Positions 28,897 to 36,637 of a stretch of DNA of 64,000 nt are shown here, in pieces. The DNA comes from Rhodobacterales bacterium RIFCSPHIGHO2_02_FULL_62_130 (GTDB lineage: Bacteria > Pseudomonadota > Alphaproteobacteria > Rhodobacterales > Rhodobacteraceae). Where the stretch lies: NCBI GenBank assembly GCA_001828855.1, contig MHZT01000051.1, forward strand, positions 186,001 through 250,000, read 5' to 3'. Position 1 is the first letter of the stretch. Each line of letters starts with the position of its first letter. The position numbers and the translations under genes were made by a program. Under the pieces are notes generated by a model that did no database searches, was not told where the DNA came from, and saw only the letters and a list, made by a program, of their open reading frames with translations.

Positions 28897-29312
28897 AGGG
28901 GATGACGATGCGGAACATTCTGGTTTTGGCGGCTGCGGGCGGGCTTGCGGCCTGCGTGGCGGTGGACGCACCTGAACGGGCCATCGACCCTGCCGATGAT
29001 TTCGCGGCCTATTGCTCGGCCTGCCATGGCGCGGGCGGGACGGGGGATGGCGAGATGGCGGGCGATCTGGCGAAGCAACCGGCCGACCTGACCTTGCTGG
29101 CCCAGCGGAACAAGGGTGTCTTTCCGACCACCAAGGTGATGGCGCAGATCTGGGGCTATGCGGGGATGAAGGGCAAGGGCGTGATGCCCAATTTCGGCCC
29201 GCTGATGGAAGGCGATACCGTGCCTTACGATGGCGGCGACGGGATCGAGACGCCGACCCCTGTGCGGCTGGTGGCGCTGGCGGAATATCTGAAAACGCTG
29301 CAGGTCAAATAA
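28893..29312 (+). CDS. Cytochrome c-type lipoprotein
   Basis: A 139-residue protein with a lipoprotein signal ([12 protein letters not shown], lipobox LAAC) and one CxxCH heme site ([10 protein letters not shown]). A distal methionine candidate (GVMPNFGP) and a C-terminal helix ([10 protein letters not shown]) complete a class I cytochrome c fold. It is expected to be anchored to a membrane on the periplasmic side and to carry electrons; its partner is unknown. The ATG overlaps the lolD stop by four bases; a second ATG five codons in is an alternative start. It ends back to back with the convergent small membrane-protein gene. Confidence 0.87.
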   Translation: MKGMTMRNILVLAAAGGLAACVAVDAPERAIDPADDFAAYCSACHGAGGTGDGEMAGDLAKQPADLTLLAQRNKGVFPTTKVMAQIWGYAGMKGKGVMPNFGPLMEGDTVPYDGGDGIETPTPVRLVALAEYLKTLQVK

Positions 29313-29519
29313 TCAGTCGGCGCGGACCAGCAGCACCCAGAGGATGCACAGGATCACCACGGGGAAAGCCACCGTGAAGGACACCAGCACGTCCTTGTGA
29401 ATTTCCGACAGCCCGTTCGAGGCCGACAGGATCAGGCCCACCACCGCCTCGATGCCAAGGGCAAACAGGGTCAAGAGGCCCGCTGGCGTGGAAAAGACGT
29501 AACCCATGGATGCCCCCAT
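29313..29519 (-). CDS. Small two-helix membrane protein
   Basis: A protein of about 64-68 residues (81 if the most upstream in-frame ATG is used) with two hydrophobic helices (AGLLTLFALGIEAVVGLIL and SFTVAFPVVILCILWVLLV) joined by a short polar loop. I recognise no family. The start shown reads MGASMGYVF; an ATG four codons later is preceded by GGGGG and is equally plausible. It is convergent with the cytochrome gene and has a possible CtrA-type site upstream. Confidence 0.6.
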   Translation of the reverse strand: MGASMGYVFSTPAGLLTLFALGIEAVVGLILSASNGLSEIHKDVLVSFTVAFPVVILCILWVLLVRAD

Positions 29520-29628
29520 TTTCCCGCAAGGGTTGCGAGGTTTGGTGGGGTTCGTCAAGCAGTTTCAGGGGCGGTTCCAACGCGGGACCATTTTTCTATT
29601 TGGTATTTCAAGGGGTTGGGAGGGCGTT

Positions 29629-29643
29629 TTAACGGTTTGTTAA
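29629..29643. promoter_or_regulatory. Possible CtrA binding site (TTAA-N7-TTAA)
   Basis: TTAA-CGGTTTG-TTAA matches the full CtrA spacing. It lies about 110-120 bases upstream of the small two-helix protein start and 170 bases upstream of the HEPN gene. The surrounding 256-base gap (29559-29814) is AT-richer than the backbone and shows no other gene. The match may be chance in AT-rich sequence. Confidence 0.3.
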
Positions 29644-29814
29644 GACTTGGCTGGTTTGTTGTGCTGCACGGGACGCCGAAGCGCTCTTTGGCGCGCCAGT
29701 GTCATGCGCCTGCATGTGGTGGGCATGGACAAGCCCAGACAACTAAATGAAAAATTGAAACTGCGTCGCGGCCCGCGCAAGTTTATCTTAACCTCGTTGT
29801 GAAGGATTGTTGAA

Positions 29815-30555
29815 ATGACCACAATTTCCGCAGATGAACGCCTTCAACGGCGCATAGGGCTACTTGGTGAGGAAGCAGGTCGGTTTACGATAAATCTGGA
29901 AAATGATCTCTTTGCGCTGAGGATATTATGGCAAAACTACATCGCATTTTTCGGATCAAGTGAGGAACGTGTGTCACTCTTAAATTCGATATCAGGACCC
30001 ACGGCACTTCAAATTCAGAGGGCATTTCTAAACTCTGCCATTCTCGGTGTGTGTCGTCTCACTGATCCAACTTCAAGTATGGGTAAAAAGAATCTGAATT
30101 TAACAGTCCATAACCTTCCACGATTCCTGACGGCAGAGTGTGATAACAAGTTGAGTGAACTTCTAAAGTTAGCATCTGAGAAGTCAGAGTTTGCAAGAGT
30201 TCTCCGAAATAAAAGGATTGCACATACCGATATCGCTGTTCGCCTTGGAAAGGAAATTGTTCATAGCGCAACAAATGAAAAGGTAAGGAGTGCAATAGAT
30301 TCGATCGCATCATGTATTAGGCGTTTTGCTTATATAGAGTTGGAAACAGAACTAGTTACCCATCCTGTGGGTGGGTATGAGAACGATGAGGTGAAGTTCC
30401 TTGAAGTTTTGTATCTTGGGCATGTCGCCTATGAAAAGCGAAAGATTTCTATCAAGGAACTTGTCAGTCAGCGCCGATACGCAGAGATCGAGGCTATCGA
30501 AAAATTACCCGAATGGGTTACCTTTCGTCCCGCTGATGAGATTGATCTAGACTGA
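29815..30555 (+). CDS. AbiU2-like HEPN-domain protein in an AT-rich islet
   Basis: A 246-residue soluble helical protein whose central segment (FFGSSEERVSLLN ... CRLTDPTSSMGKKNLNL) resembles the AbiU2-type HEPN family. The HEPN catalytic-like motif R-x5-H appears as RNKRIAH, Arg131 to His137. HEPN proteins are often RNases in toxin-antitoxin, abortive-infection or RNA-processing systems; activity here is inferred only. Its codons are markedly AT-rich compared with the neighbours (roughly low forties percent GC by eye), which points to recent transfer. It has its own AAGGA ribosome site. No partner gene or mobility gene is adjacent; parE follows convergently after 5 bases. Confidence 0.72.
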   Translation: MTTISADERLQRRIGLLGEEAGRFTINLENDLFALRILWQNYIAFFGSSEERVSLLNSISGPTALQIQRAFLNSAILGVCRLTDPTSSMGKKNLNLTVHNLPRFLTAECDNKLSELLKLASEKSEFARVLRNKRIAHTDIAVRLGKEIVHSATNEKVRSAIDSIASCIRRFAYIELETELVTHPVGGYENDEVKFLEVLYLGHVAYEKRKISIKELVSQRRYAEIEAIEKLPEWVTFRPADEIDLD

Positions 30556-30560
30556 TCGCC

Positions 30561-32516
30561 TCAAACATCCAACTCCTCCACAAACCGCGCGTTTTCCTGA
30601 ATATACTGGAAGCGCAGTTCCGGTTTCTTCCCCATCAACCGCTCGACCAGATCGCCGGTTTCGCCCGGCGCGTCCTCGTCGATCGAGACGCGGATCAGTT
30701 TGCGGGTGGCGGGGTTCATCGTGGTGTCTTTCAGGTCTTTGGCGTCCATCTCGCCCAGACCCTTGAAGCGTTGCACGTCGATTTTCCCCTTGCCGCCCAG
30801 ACCCTTGGCCAACCAGATTTCCTTCTCGGCGTCGTCGGCCACGTAAAGCCGCCGTGCGCCTTGGGTCAGCCGGTATAGGGGCGGGCAGGCGAGATAGAGG
30901 TGGCCCTTGTCGATCAACGGGCGCATCTGGGTGAAGAAAAACGTCATCAGCAGGCTGGCGATATGCGCGCCGTCGACGTCGGCGTCGGTCATGATGACGA
31001 TTTTATCATAGCGCAGATCATCGACCTTGAATTTGGTCCCCATCTGCACGCCCAAAGCCTCGCATATATCGCGGATTTCCGAGTTGTCGTGCAATTTGCC
31101 AGATGCCGCGCCCAGCACGTTCAGGATTTTACCCTTCAGCGGCATGATCGCTTGGGTTTCACGATCCCGCGCGCCCTTGGCCGACCCGCCCGCGCTGTCG
31201 CCTTCGACGATGAACAATTCGGTGTTGTCGCGAGTTTTGGATGAGCAATCGGTCAGCTTTCCGGGCAGGCGCAGCTTTTTGGTGGCGGTCTTGCGCTGGG
31301 TTTCCTTTTCCTGCCGGCGTTTCAGCCGCTCTTCCGCGCGCAGAATAAGAAAGTCCAGAATCGCCCCTGCGGATTTGGTATCCGAGGCCAACCAGTTATC
31401 AAAGTGATCGCGCACGGCATTTTCAACCAGACGCGCGGCCTCTTCTGTGGACAAACGGTCTTTGGTTTGCCCGACGAATTGCGGTTCGCGGATGAATACG
31501 GAAATAAGCGCGCAACCGCCCGCCAGCATATCATCGCGGGTGATCAATTCGGCTTTGCGGTTTTTCGACAATTCGCCATAGGCGCGGATGCCTTTCAGGA
31601 TCGCGCTCCAGAAGCCGAATTCATGGGTGCCGCCTTCGGGAGTGGGGACGGTGTTGCAATAGGATTGCAGGAAGCCGTCGCGCACGGGCGTCCAGTTGAT
31701 CGCCCATTCCACCGATCCGGGGACGCCGAATTTTTCCTGGAACTGGACTTTTCCGGCGAAGGGCTTGTCGGCGTAAGTGGTTGTTTTCTCAAGCTGGTCC
31801 GACAGGTAATCGGCAAGGCCGCCCGGAAAATGGAACACGGCCTCCAGCGGCGTATCGCCATCCGGCACGGCGGTTTTCCAGCGGATTTCGACGCCGGAGT
31901 AAAGGTAAGCCTTGGAACGCACCATCCGCATGATGCGCGAGGGTTTGAAGACAAGGCTGCCGAAAATCTGCGGGTCGGGATGGAAGGTGGTGGTGGTGCC
32001 GCGCCGGTTCGGGGCAGGGCCAACCTTGACCACCGGACCCTGCGGGATGCCGCGCGCGAAGGACTGGCTGTAAAGCTCGCGGTTGCGGGCGACCTCGACC
32101 TTCATCATGTCCGACAGCGCGTTGACGACCGAGGCCCCCACGCCATGCAGACCGCCCGAGGTGGAATAGGCATCGCCCGAGAATTTCCCGCCCGCATGCA
32201 GGGTGCAAAGGATCACCTCCAGCGCGGATTTGCCGGGGAATTTCGGGTGGGGATCGATCGGGATGCCACGGCCATTGTCGCGGATGGTGATGGCATTGCC
32301 TTCGTGCAATTCCACCTCGATGCGGGTGGCATGGCCTGCAACCGCCTCGTCCATCGAGTTGTCGAGGATTTCGGCAACAAGGTGGTGCAGGGCGCGTTCA
32401 TCCGTGCCGCCGATATACATGCCGGGGCGTTTGCGGACAGGCTCCAGCCCTTCCAGCACCTCGATGGACGAGGCGTCATAGGTCTGCGGGGTGCCTGACA
32501 GAAGGTCATTCGCCAT
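30561..32516 (-). CDS. parE: DNA topoisomerase IV subunit B
   Basis: The 651-residue type IIA topoisomerase ATPase subunit has the GHKL region (RPGMYIGG, ILDNSMDEAVAGHA, DNGRGIPID, GGLHGVGASVVNALS) and the TOPRIM region (VEGDSAGGSAKGARDRETQAI with PLKGKILNV, DADVDGAHI). Length and motifs fit ParE rather than GyrB, which is longer and located elsewhere in this family. With ParC it decatenates daughter chromosomes. The ATG reading MANDLLSG is preferred over an upstream extension. A perfect CtrA-type site lies about 100 bases upstream. Confidence 0.93.
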   Translation of the reverse strand: MANDLLSGTPQTYDASSIEVLEGLEPVRKRPGMYIGGTDERALHHLVAEILDNSMDEAVAGHATRIEVELHEGNAITIRDNGRGIPIDPHPKFPGKSALEVILCTLHAGGKFSGDAYSTSGGLHGVGASVVNALSDMMKVEVARNRELYSQSFARGIPQGPVVKVGPAPNRRGTTTTFHPDPQIFGSLVFKPSRIMRMVRSKAYLYSGVEIRWKTAVPDGDTPLEAVFHFPGGLADYLSDQLEKTTTYADKPFAGKVQFQEKFGVPGSVEWAINWTPVRDGFLQSYCNTVPTPEGGTHEFGFWSAILKGIRAYGELSKNRKAELITRDDMLAGGCALISVFIREPQFVGQTKDRLSTEEAARLVENAVRDHFDNWLASDTKSAGAILDFLILRAEERLKRRQEKETQRKTATKKLRLPGKLTDCSSKTRDNTELFIVEGDSAGGSAKGARDRETQAIMPLKGKILNVLGAASGKLHDNSEIRDICEALGVQMGTKFKVDDLRYDKIVIMTDADVDGAHIASLLMTFFFTQMRPLIDKGHLYLACPPLYRLTQGARRLYVADDAEKEIWLAKGLGGKGKIDVQRFKGLGEMDAKDLKDTTMNPATRKLIRVSIDEDAPGETGDLVERLMGKKPELRFQYIQENARFVEELDV

Positions 32517-32616
32517 GGGATGCTCGATTCTTGTTATGCGGCTTTGGGCGGTCATTAGATCAGAGGCAGGGGAGGGGGCGCAAGATGGGGCGCCCGCCCG
32601 CCACCTTTCGGCCCCC

Positions 32617-32632
32617 TTAAGGTTCCGTTAAC
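32617..32632. promoter_or_regulatory. Perfect CtrA-type box upstream of parE
   Basis: TTAA-GGTTCCG-TTAAC equals the full CtrA consensus TTAA-N7-TTAAC. It lies about 100 bases before the parE start codon and 80 bases after the end of the GST gene, both on the minus strand. The motif is seen directly; regulation of parE by CtrA is inferred. Confidence 0.5.
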
Positions 32633-32664
32633 ATCCTCTTTGCAAAAATATCCCCGCCGGAGGC
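32632..32664 (-). repeat. Dispersed intergenic repeat A, copy 3
   Basis: On the minus strand: GCCTCCGGCGGG, GATATTTTTG, CAAAGAGGATG. It is nearly the same as copy 1 (4573). It starts at the last base of the CtrA-type box and lies between the GST and parE genes, where a partial GCCTCC segment near 32684 may be a decayed partner. Confidence 0.8.
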
Positions 32665-32711
32665 ATCCGCCCTGTCAGAAGGTGCCTCCGCTGCAGGAGA
32701 TGGCCTTCTGC

Positions 32712-33371
32712 CTATGCAGGCTCTGCCAGTCGCGCCGCCCACATTGCCTTGAACGCAGGGCGGGCCTGAGCGCGGTCGAGCCATGCTTTCACCGCAGGGA
32801 ATTCGCCCAGCAGGCTGGGGTGGCCTTGGGCATAGCGCAGGCATTCGGCGGCGTTGATGTCGGCTGCGGTAAAGCGGTCGCCCACCAGCCAGTCGCTGCC
32901 TTCGAGATGCTGGTTCAGGCGGCGCAACGGGCGGCGCAGTTTTTCGGCGTTCAGGGCGATGGTGGCCTGACCTTCGGGGGTTTTGTCGCCGCCGTCGCCC
33001 TGGATATACAGGATTTCCAGCGCCGGACCCTCGACCGCGGTGGCCGAGAACAGCGACCACTGTTCCATCAGCGCGCGTTCGGCATCGGTTTGCGGGCCAA
33101 GCAAGCCGCCGTGGGCTTTCGCCAGATGCAGCGTGATCGCAAGGCTTTCGGTCAGCACCAGATCGCCGATGACCAGCACCGGAATAAGGCCCTGCGGGTT
33201 GACGGCCAGAAAGCTGGCGCTGGTGGTGTTCAGGGGGGCATCGGGGGCGCTTGCGTCTTTCAGGCGATAGGACTGGATGACCGGAATATGGGTGAAGGGC
33301 GTGCCGGTTTCGGCCAGAAGCCAAAGCGGGCGCGACGCGCGCGAACGATAGACGCCATAAAGAGTGATCAT
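32712..33371 (-). CDS. Glutathione S-transferase family protein
   Basis: A 219-residue protein with a thioredoxin-like N-terminal domain (MITLYGVYRSRASRPLWLL, ending in NPQGLIPVLV and LTESLAITLHLA) and an all-helical C-terminal domain (WLVGDRFTAADINAAECL). The SRASRP region holds the likely Ser/Arg glutathione-activating site of beta/theta-like GSTs. It probably conjugates or reduces small electrophiles with glutathione in the cytoplasm; the substrate is unknown. It is a single gene upstream of parE, separated by a repeat. Confidence 0.9.
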   Translation of the reverse strand: MITLYGVYRSRASRPLWLLAETGTPFTHIPVIQSYRLKDASAPDAPLNTTSASFLAVNPQGLIPVLVIGDLVLTESLAITLHLAKAHGGLLGPQTDAERALMEQWSLFSATAVEGPALEILYIQGDGGDKTPEGQATIALNAEKLRRPLRRLNQHLEGSDWLVGDRFTAADINAAECLRYAQGHPSLLGEFPAVKAWLDRAQARPAFKAMWAARLAEPA

Positions 33372-33496
33372 AGATTCGTCCTTTGGAAAAGCAGCGGCGG
33401 TGCGAACTTAGGCTTTGGTCGGATTGTGCGGAAGGGGTCGTGCCTGAATCTGGTGTTTTCGCGGCAAAAACGCAATCGGCAGACTGTCTTTGCGGT

Positions 33497-33522
33497 CATA
33501 AGGATAGCATTTTTACCTTATG
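33497..33522. promoter_or_regulatory. Inverted-repeat operator candidate at the LuxR-hydrolase promoter
   Basis: A perfect 7-bp dyad CATAAGG / CCTTATG with a 12-base spacer lies 47 bases before the start codon of the LuxR-hydrolase fusion. The spacer contains TAGCAT, a possible -10. Position and symmetry suggest a regulator binding site, possibly for autoregulation. Confidence 0.45.
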
Positions 33523-33569
33523 GTTGATTCTGCTTGCCGCAAGGGCGGGGCTTGGGCCAACTCTGGGCT

Positions 33570-35327
33570 ATGACCAGTGGCACGCCTTCCTCCGATGGCC
33601 CCAAAGGGGTCGCGCGCGATCATAAAGCCGAGATCGTGGATCGGCTCTATGACGTTGCGCTTGATCCTATCCGGCTGGAAGAATTGATGCAGGTCTGGGA
33701 GGGTCGGATCGGTATTCTGCGGCAAGGCCATGTCAAGGACGTGGTGCCGCTGGACGACCCCGAGATCGAGGCGCATCTGGATCGGGCGTCGATCTTTCTG
33801 GACCGCTTTGTCGCCTCGCGCGAGGATGGGGCCTATCGGTCGGTGCTTGAGGATATTCCCCGCTCGGCTGCGTTTCTGAGTGATGGCGGGCCGATCCTGA
33901 CCGGCTTCAACCGTCCGGCGGCGGTGGCCTTTGGCCTGCGCGACGGGGCGGCTCTGGTCGATCTGCCGTTTGAGGCCGATGATCTGGACATGCTGCGTGA
34001 TGTGATCCGCAAGGTGGCCTCGGGGCGGGCCGAGCGGGTGATGACGCTGCGGATCAGATCGTCGATCACCGGCAGTCCGGTGATCGTGCGGGTGGGGCCG
34101 GTCGAGGGCGAAACCGCCAAGCCCTTGGCCTTGGTGATGTCAACCGAGCTGGTCTGGCCCGAAGGCTTCGAGATCACCGTGCAAGAGGCCTTCGGGCTGA
34201 CCGCTGCCGAGGTGGAAATCGTGCGCGGCATCACGCTGGGCCTGCCGGTGAAGGATATTGCCGAGGCGCGGGGGCGGTCGGCAGAAACCGTGCGGACGCA
34301 GTTGCGCTCTATTCTGGCCAAGACCGAAACCCATAGTCAGTCCGAGTTGGTGCGGGTGGTTCTGGGCTTGATGGATGTGGCGTTGATGCCCTCCGAAGGT
34401 ACGCCGGCATCGGCACGCAAAGGCAATCTGGAGCCGTTGGTCTATCAATATGTCAAAGCGCCGGACGGGCGGCGGCTGGAATTTATCGAGTTTGGCAATC
34501 CGGCGGGGCGGCCAGTGCTGTATATGCATCTTGATTTCGGCTTTATCCGGTGGCCCGCCGGTGCCGAAAGGGTGGCCCGTCAGCGCAATCTGCGGGTAAT
34601 CGTGCCGGTGCGGGCGGGCTATGGGCGCAGCGATCCGCACCCCAAGGCGGTGGATCATTTGCAGGGGGTGACGGCGGATTATCTGGCGATTCTGGATTGG
34701 CTTGGAATCCGCCGTGTGGCGGTGCTGGCCTTGGGGGCGGATTTGCGCTTTGCGCTGGCGGTGGCTGCGGCGCGTCCGGCTCTGGTCGGTGGCATTCTTG
34801 GCTGTGCCGCGCAACTGCCTTTGCAGACGGCGGCGCAGTATGACCGCATGGACAAATGGCAGCGCTTCATTCTGGCCAATGCGCGCTATGCCCCCAAGGT
34901 TTTGCCGTTTCTGGTGCAGGCGGGCTTCTCGCTTGCGCGGCGGATGGGCAAGGAGAAATTCTTCGCGCAGGTCAATGGTGGCTCTGCCGCAGATATGGAG
35001 GCCTTTGCGCGCCCCGAAGTGCGTGAGGCCCTGCTGGCCGGTTCGGAGGTGACGCTGAGCGAGAAGATACTGGCCCATCACGCCTTTGCCCGCGAATGTA
35101 TCGGGTCGGAAAAGGACTGGTCAGCCTTGGTGCGGGCTGCCGTGGTGCCAGTGGTGTTGTTGCAGGGGGACCAAGACCCGCAAACACCGGCGCAGACCAT
35201 ACGCGAGTTGATGGGGGATTACCCGCATCTGGATGTGCGCTTTGTGCCGAACACCGGGCAATTGCTGTTTTTCGCGGAATGGCCGATGGCTCTGGATGTT
35301 CTGGAAAGATTTCTGCCCCGCCGTTAG
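33570..35327 (+). CDS. LuxR-type regulator fused to a degenerate alpha/beta-hydrolase domain
   Basis: This 585-residue protein has an N-terminal region of about 200 residues resembling a sensory/PAS-like module, then a LuxR-type helix-turn-helix at about residues 205-265 (LTAAEVEIVRGITLGLPVKD, GRSAETVRTQLRSI). The C-terminal half, about residues 285-585, has an alpha/beta-hydrolase fold. The expected nucleophile elbow G-x-S-x-G reads A-L-G-A-D, so the serine position is Gly389. The usual catalytic His is replaced by Gln564 (PNTGQLLFF). The acid-loop motif QGDQDPQTP is kept. It is therefore probably a ligand-sensing pseudo-enzyme rather than a hydrolase. The ATG start avoids an unrelated TTG extension. 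A terminator follows. Ligand and targets are unknown. Confidence 0.82.
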   Translation: MTSGTPSSDGPKGVARDHKAEIVDRLYDVALDPIRLEELMQVWEGRIGILRQGHVKDVVPLDDPEIEAHLDRASIFLDRFVASREDGAYRSVLEDIPRSAAFLSDGGPILTGFNRPAAVAFGLRDGAALVDLPFEADDLDMLRDVIRKVASGRAERVMTLRIRSSITGSPVIVRVGPVEGETAKPLALVMSTELVWPEGFEITVQEAFGLTAAEVEIVRGITLGLPVKDIAEARGRSAETVRTQLRSILAKTETHSQSELVRVVLGLMDVALMPSEGTPASARKGNLEPLVYQYVKAPDGRRLEFIEFGNPAGRPVLYMHLDFGFIRWPAGAERVARQRNLRVIVPVRAGYGRSDPHPKAVDHLQGVTADYLAILDWLGIRRVAVLALGADLRFALAVAAARPALVGGILGCAAQLPLQTAAQYDRMDKWQRFILANARYAPKVLPFLVQAGFSLARRMGKEKFFAQVNGGSAADMEAFARPEVREALLAGSEVTLSEKILAHHAFARECIGSEKDWSALVRAAVVPVVLLQGDQDPQTPAQTIRELMGDYPHLDVRFVPNTGQLLFFAEWPMALDVLERFLPRR

Positions 35328-35439
35328 GAATATTTGGCGGTCTACCGCAAACGGGGTATGCGGTGCGGGTGAGGCTCAACTATCAAAAGAGCAGTTGAAG
35401 ACGTTTTTTCACCCATCTTTCGATAAAGACATTTCCCCG

Positions 35440-35485
35440 AAGAAGGGGCGGCGGTGCCTGGGGTGCCGCCGCCTTCTTCTTTTTT
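35440..35485 (+). terminator. Rho-independent terminator after the LuxR-hydrolase gene
   Basis: An 8-bp GC stem GGCGGCGG / CCGCCGCC (35447-35454 and 35466-35473) is extended by AGAAG / CTTCT around a two-base bulge and followed by a T-rich tract. A weaker hairpin TCAACT / AGTTGA with a T6 run lies about 50 bases before it. The rest of the 302-base gap holds the ppk2 promoter and no further gene. Confidence 0.7.
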
Positions 35486-35559
35486 GGCATCTTTTTTGGC
35501 GCTGTGATTGTGATGCTTTTGTGACAGCGCCGATATGCTTTCCGCCACCACGCGCCATT

Positions 35560-35601
35560 TTGACACGGATCAATTTGCGCCCTTGATCCCGCGCCTAGCA
35601 T
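35560..35601 (+). promoter_or_regulatory. FNR/FnrL-type box and -10 of ppk2
   Basis: TTGAC-ACGG-ATCAA (35560-35573) differs from the FNR consensus TTGAT-N4-ATCAA at one position. A -10-like TAGCAT lies at 35596-35601. With a start point near 35608 the box centre would be at -41.5, the position of class II FNR-activated promoters. This predicts induction of ppk2 at low oxygen; it is not proven. Confidence 0.55.
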
Positions 35602-35629
35602 CGCCGCTGACATAGTCAGGAGCGATTGC

Positions 35630-36571
35630 ATGGATCAGATCACGCCACCCGATGTCCCCGTGGCCCCGCCCGTCGATGGCGCAGGCGAAGGGCTGACCGG
35701 ACCCAGACAGTTCCCCGCCGTTGATCCCGACGCCATCCGGCAGGCCTTCGAATCCGGCCGTTATCCCTATGCCCGCCAGATGGGCCGCTTGGCCTACGAG
35801 GCCCAGAAGGCCCGGCTTCAGGCGGAATTGCTGAAGGTGCAGATCTGGGCGCAGGACACGGGGCAGAAATTCGTGATCCTGATGGAGGGGCGCGATGCCG
35901 CCGGCAAGGGCGGCACGATCAAACGCTTCATGGAGCATCTGAATCCTCGCTATGCCCGCACTGTGGCGCTGTCAAAGCCGTCGGATGGTGAAAAGGGCCA
36001 GTGGTTCTTTCAACGCTATATCCAGCACCTGCCGACCACCGGCGAAATGGTGTTCTACGACCGCTCATGGTACAATCGGGCGGGTGTCGAGCGGGTGATG
36101 GGGTTCTGCACTCCGTCGGAATATCTGGAATTCATGCGTCAGGCGCCGGAGTTTGAACGGATGCTGGTGCGCTCGGGCATCCGGCTTTACAAATACTGGT
36201 TCTCGGTCACACAGGAAGAACAGCGCACGCGGTTCAAGGCGCGGGAAACTGATCCGCTGAAGATGTGGAAACTGTCGCCCATCGACAAGGCCAGCTTGGA
36301 CAAATGGGATGATTACACCGAGGCCAAGGAGGCGATGTTCTTTTACACCGACACCGCCGATGCGCCTTGGGTGATCGTGAAATCCAATGACAAGAAACGC
36401 GCGCGGCTGAATTGCATGCGGCATTTCCTGTCCACTATCGATTATCCCGGCAAGGACACCGAGGCGATTGGCGCGACCGATCCGCTGATCGTCGGTCGTG
36501 CCAGTCAGGTGCTGCGGGGGGCGGGGCATATCCTTGACAGCGCGACGCATCCGGCGGTGCGGATCGGCTGA
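35630..36571 (+). CDS. ppk2: Polyphosphate kinase 2 (PPK2 family)
   Basis: A 313-residue P-loop kinase with Walker A GRDAAGKGG at residues 87-95 and the lid/Walker B segment YDRSWYNRAGVERVMG (Asp144), diagnostic of PPK2. Single-domain length and motif spacing suggest class I, which preferentially uses polyphosphate to phosphorylate nucleoside diphosphates. It may thus regenerate ATP or GTP from the polymer made by Ppk1. It has a good AGGAG ribosome site and a promoter with an FNR-like box. It stands alone rather than next to ppk1-ppx. An ADP- versus GDP-preferring class cannot be settled by eye. Confidence 0.93.
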   Translation: MDQITPPDVPVAPPVDGAGEGLTGPRQFPAVDPDAIRQAFESGRYPYARQMGRLAYEAQKARLQAELLKVQIWAQDTGQKFVILMEGRDAAGKGGTIKRFMEHLNPRYARTVALSKPSDGEKGQWFFQRYIQHLPTTGEMVFYDRSWYNRAGVERVMGFCTPSEYLEFMRQAPEFERMLVRSGIRLYKYWFSVTQEEQRTRFKARETDPLKMWKLSPIDKASLDKWDDYTEAKEAMFFYTDTADAPWVIVKSNDKKRARLNCMRHFLSTIDYPGKDTEAIGATDPLIVGRASQVLRGAGHILDSATHPAVRIG

Positions 36572-36637
36572 TCCAGCGCCGCGCTGCAGCGAGGGTGGTG
36601 TCTTGTTGCGGTCATGTGGTCAGGCTATGTCAGACAT

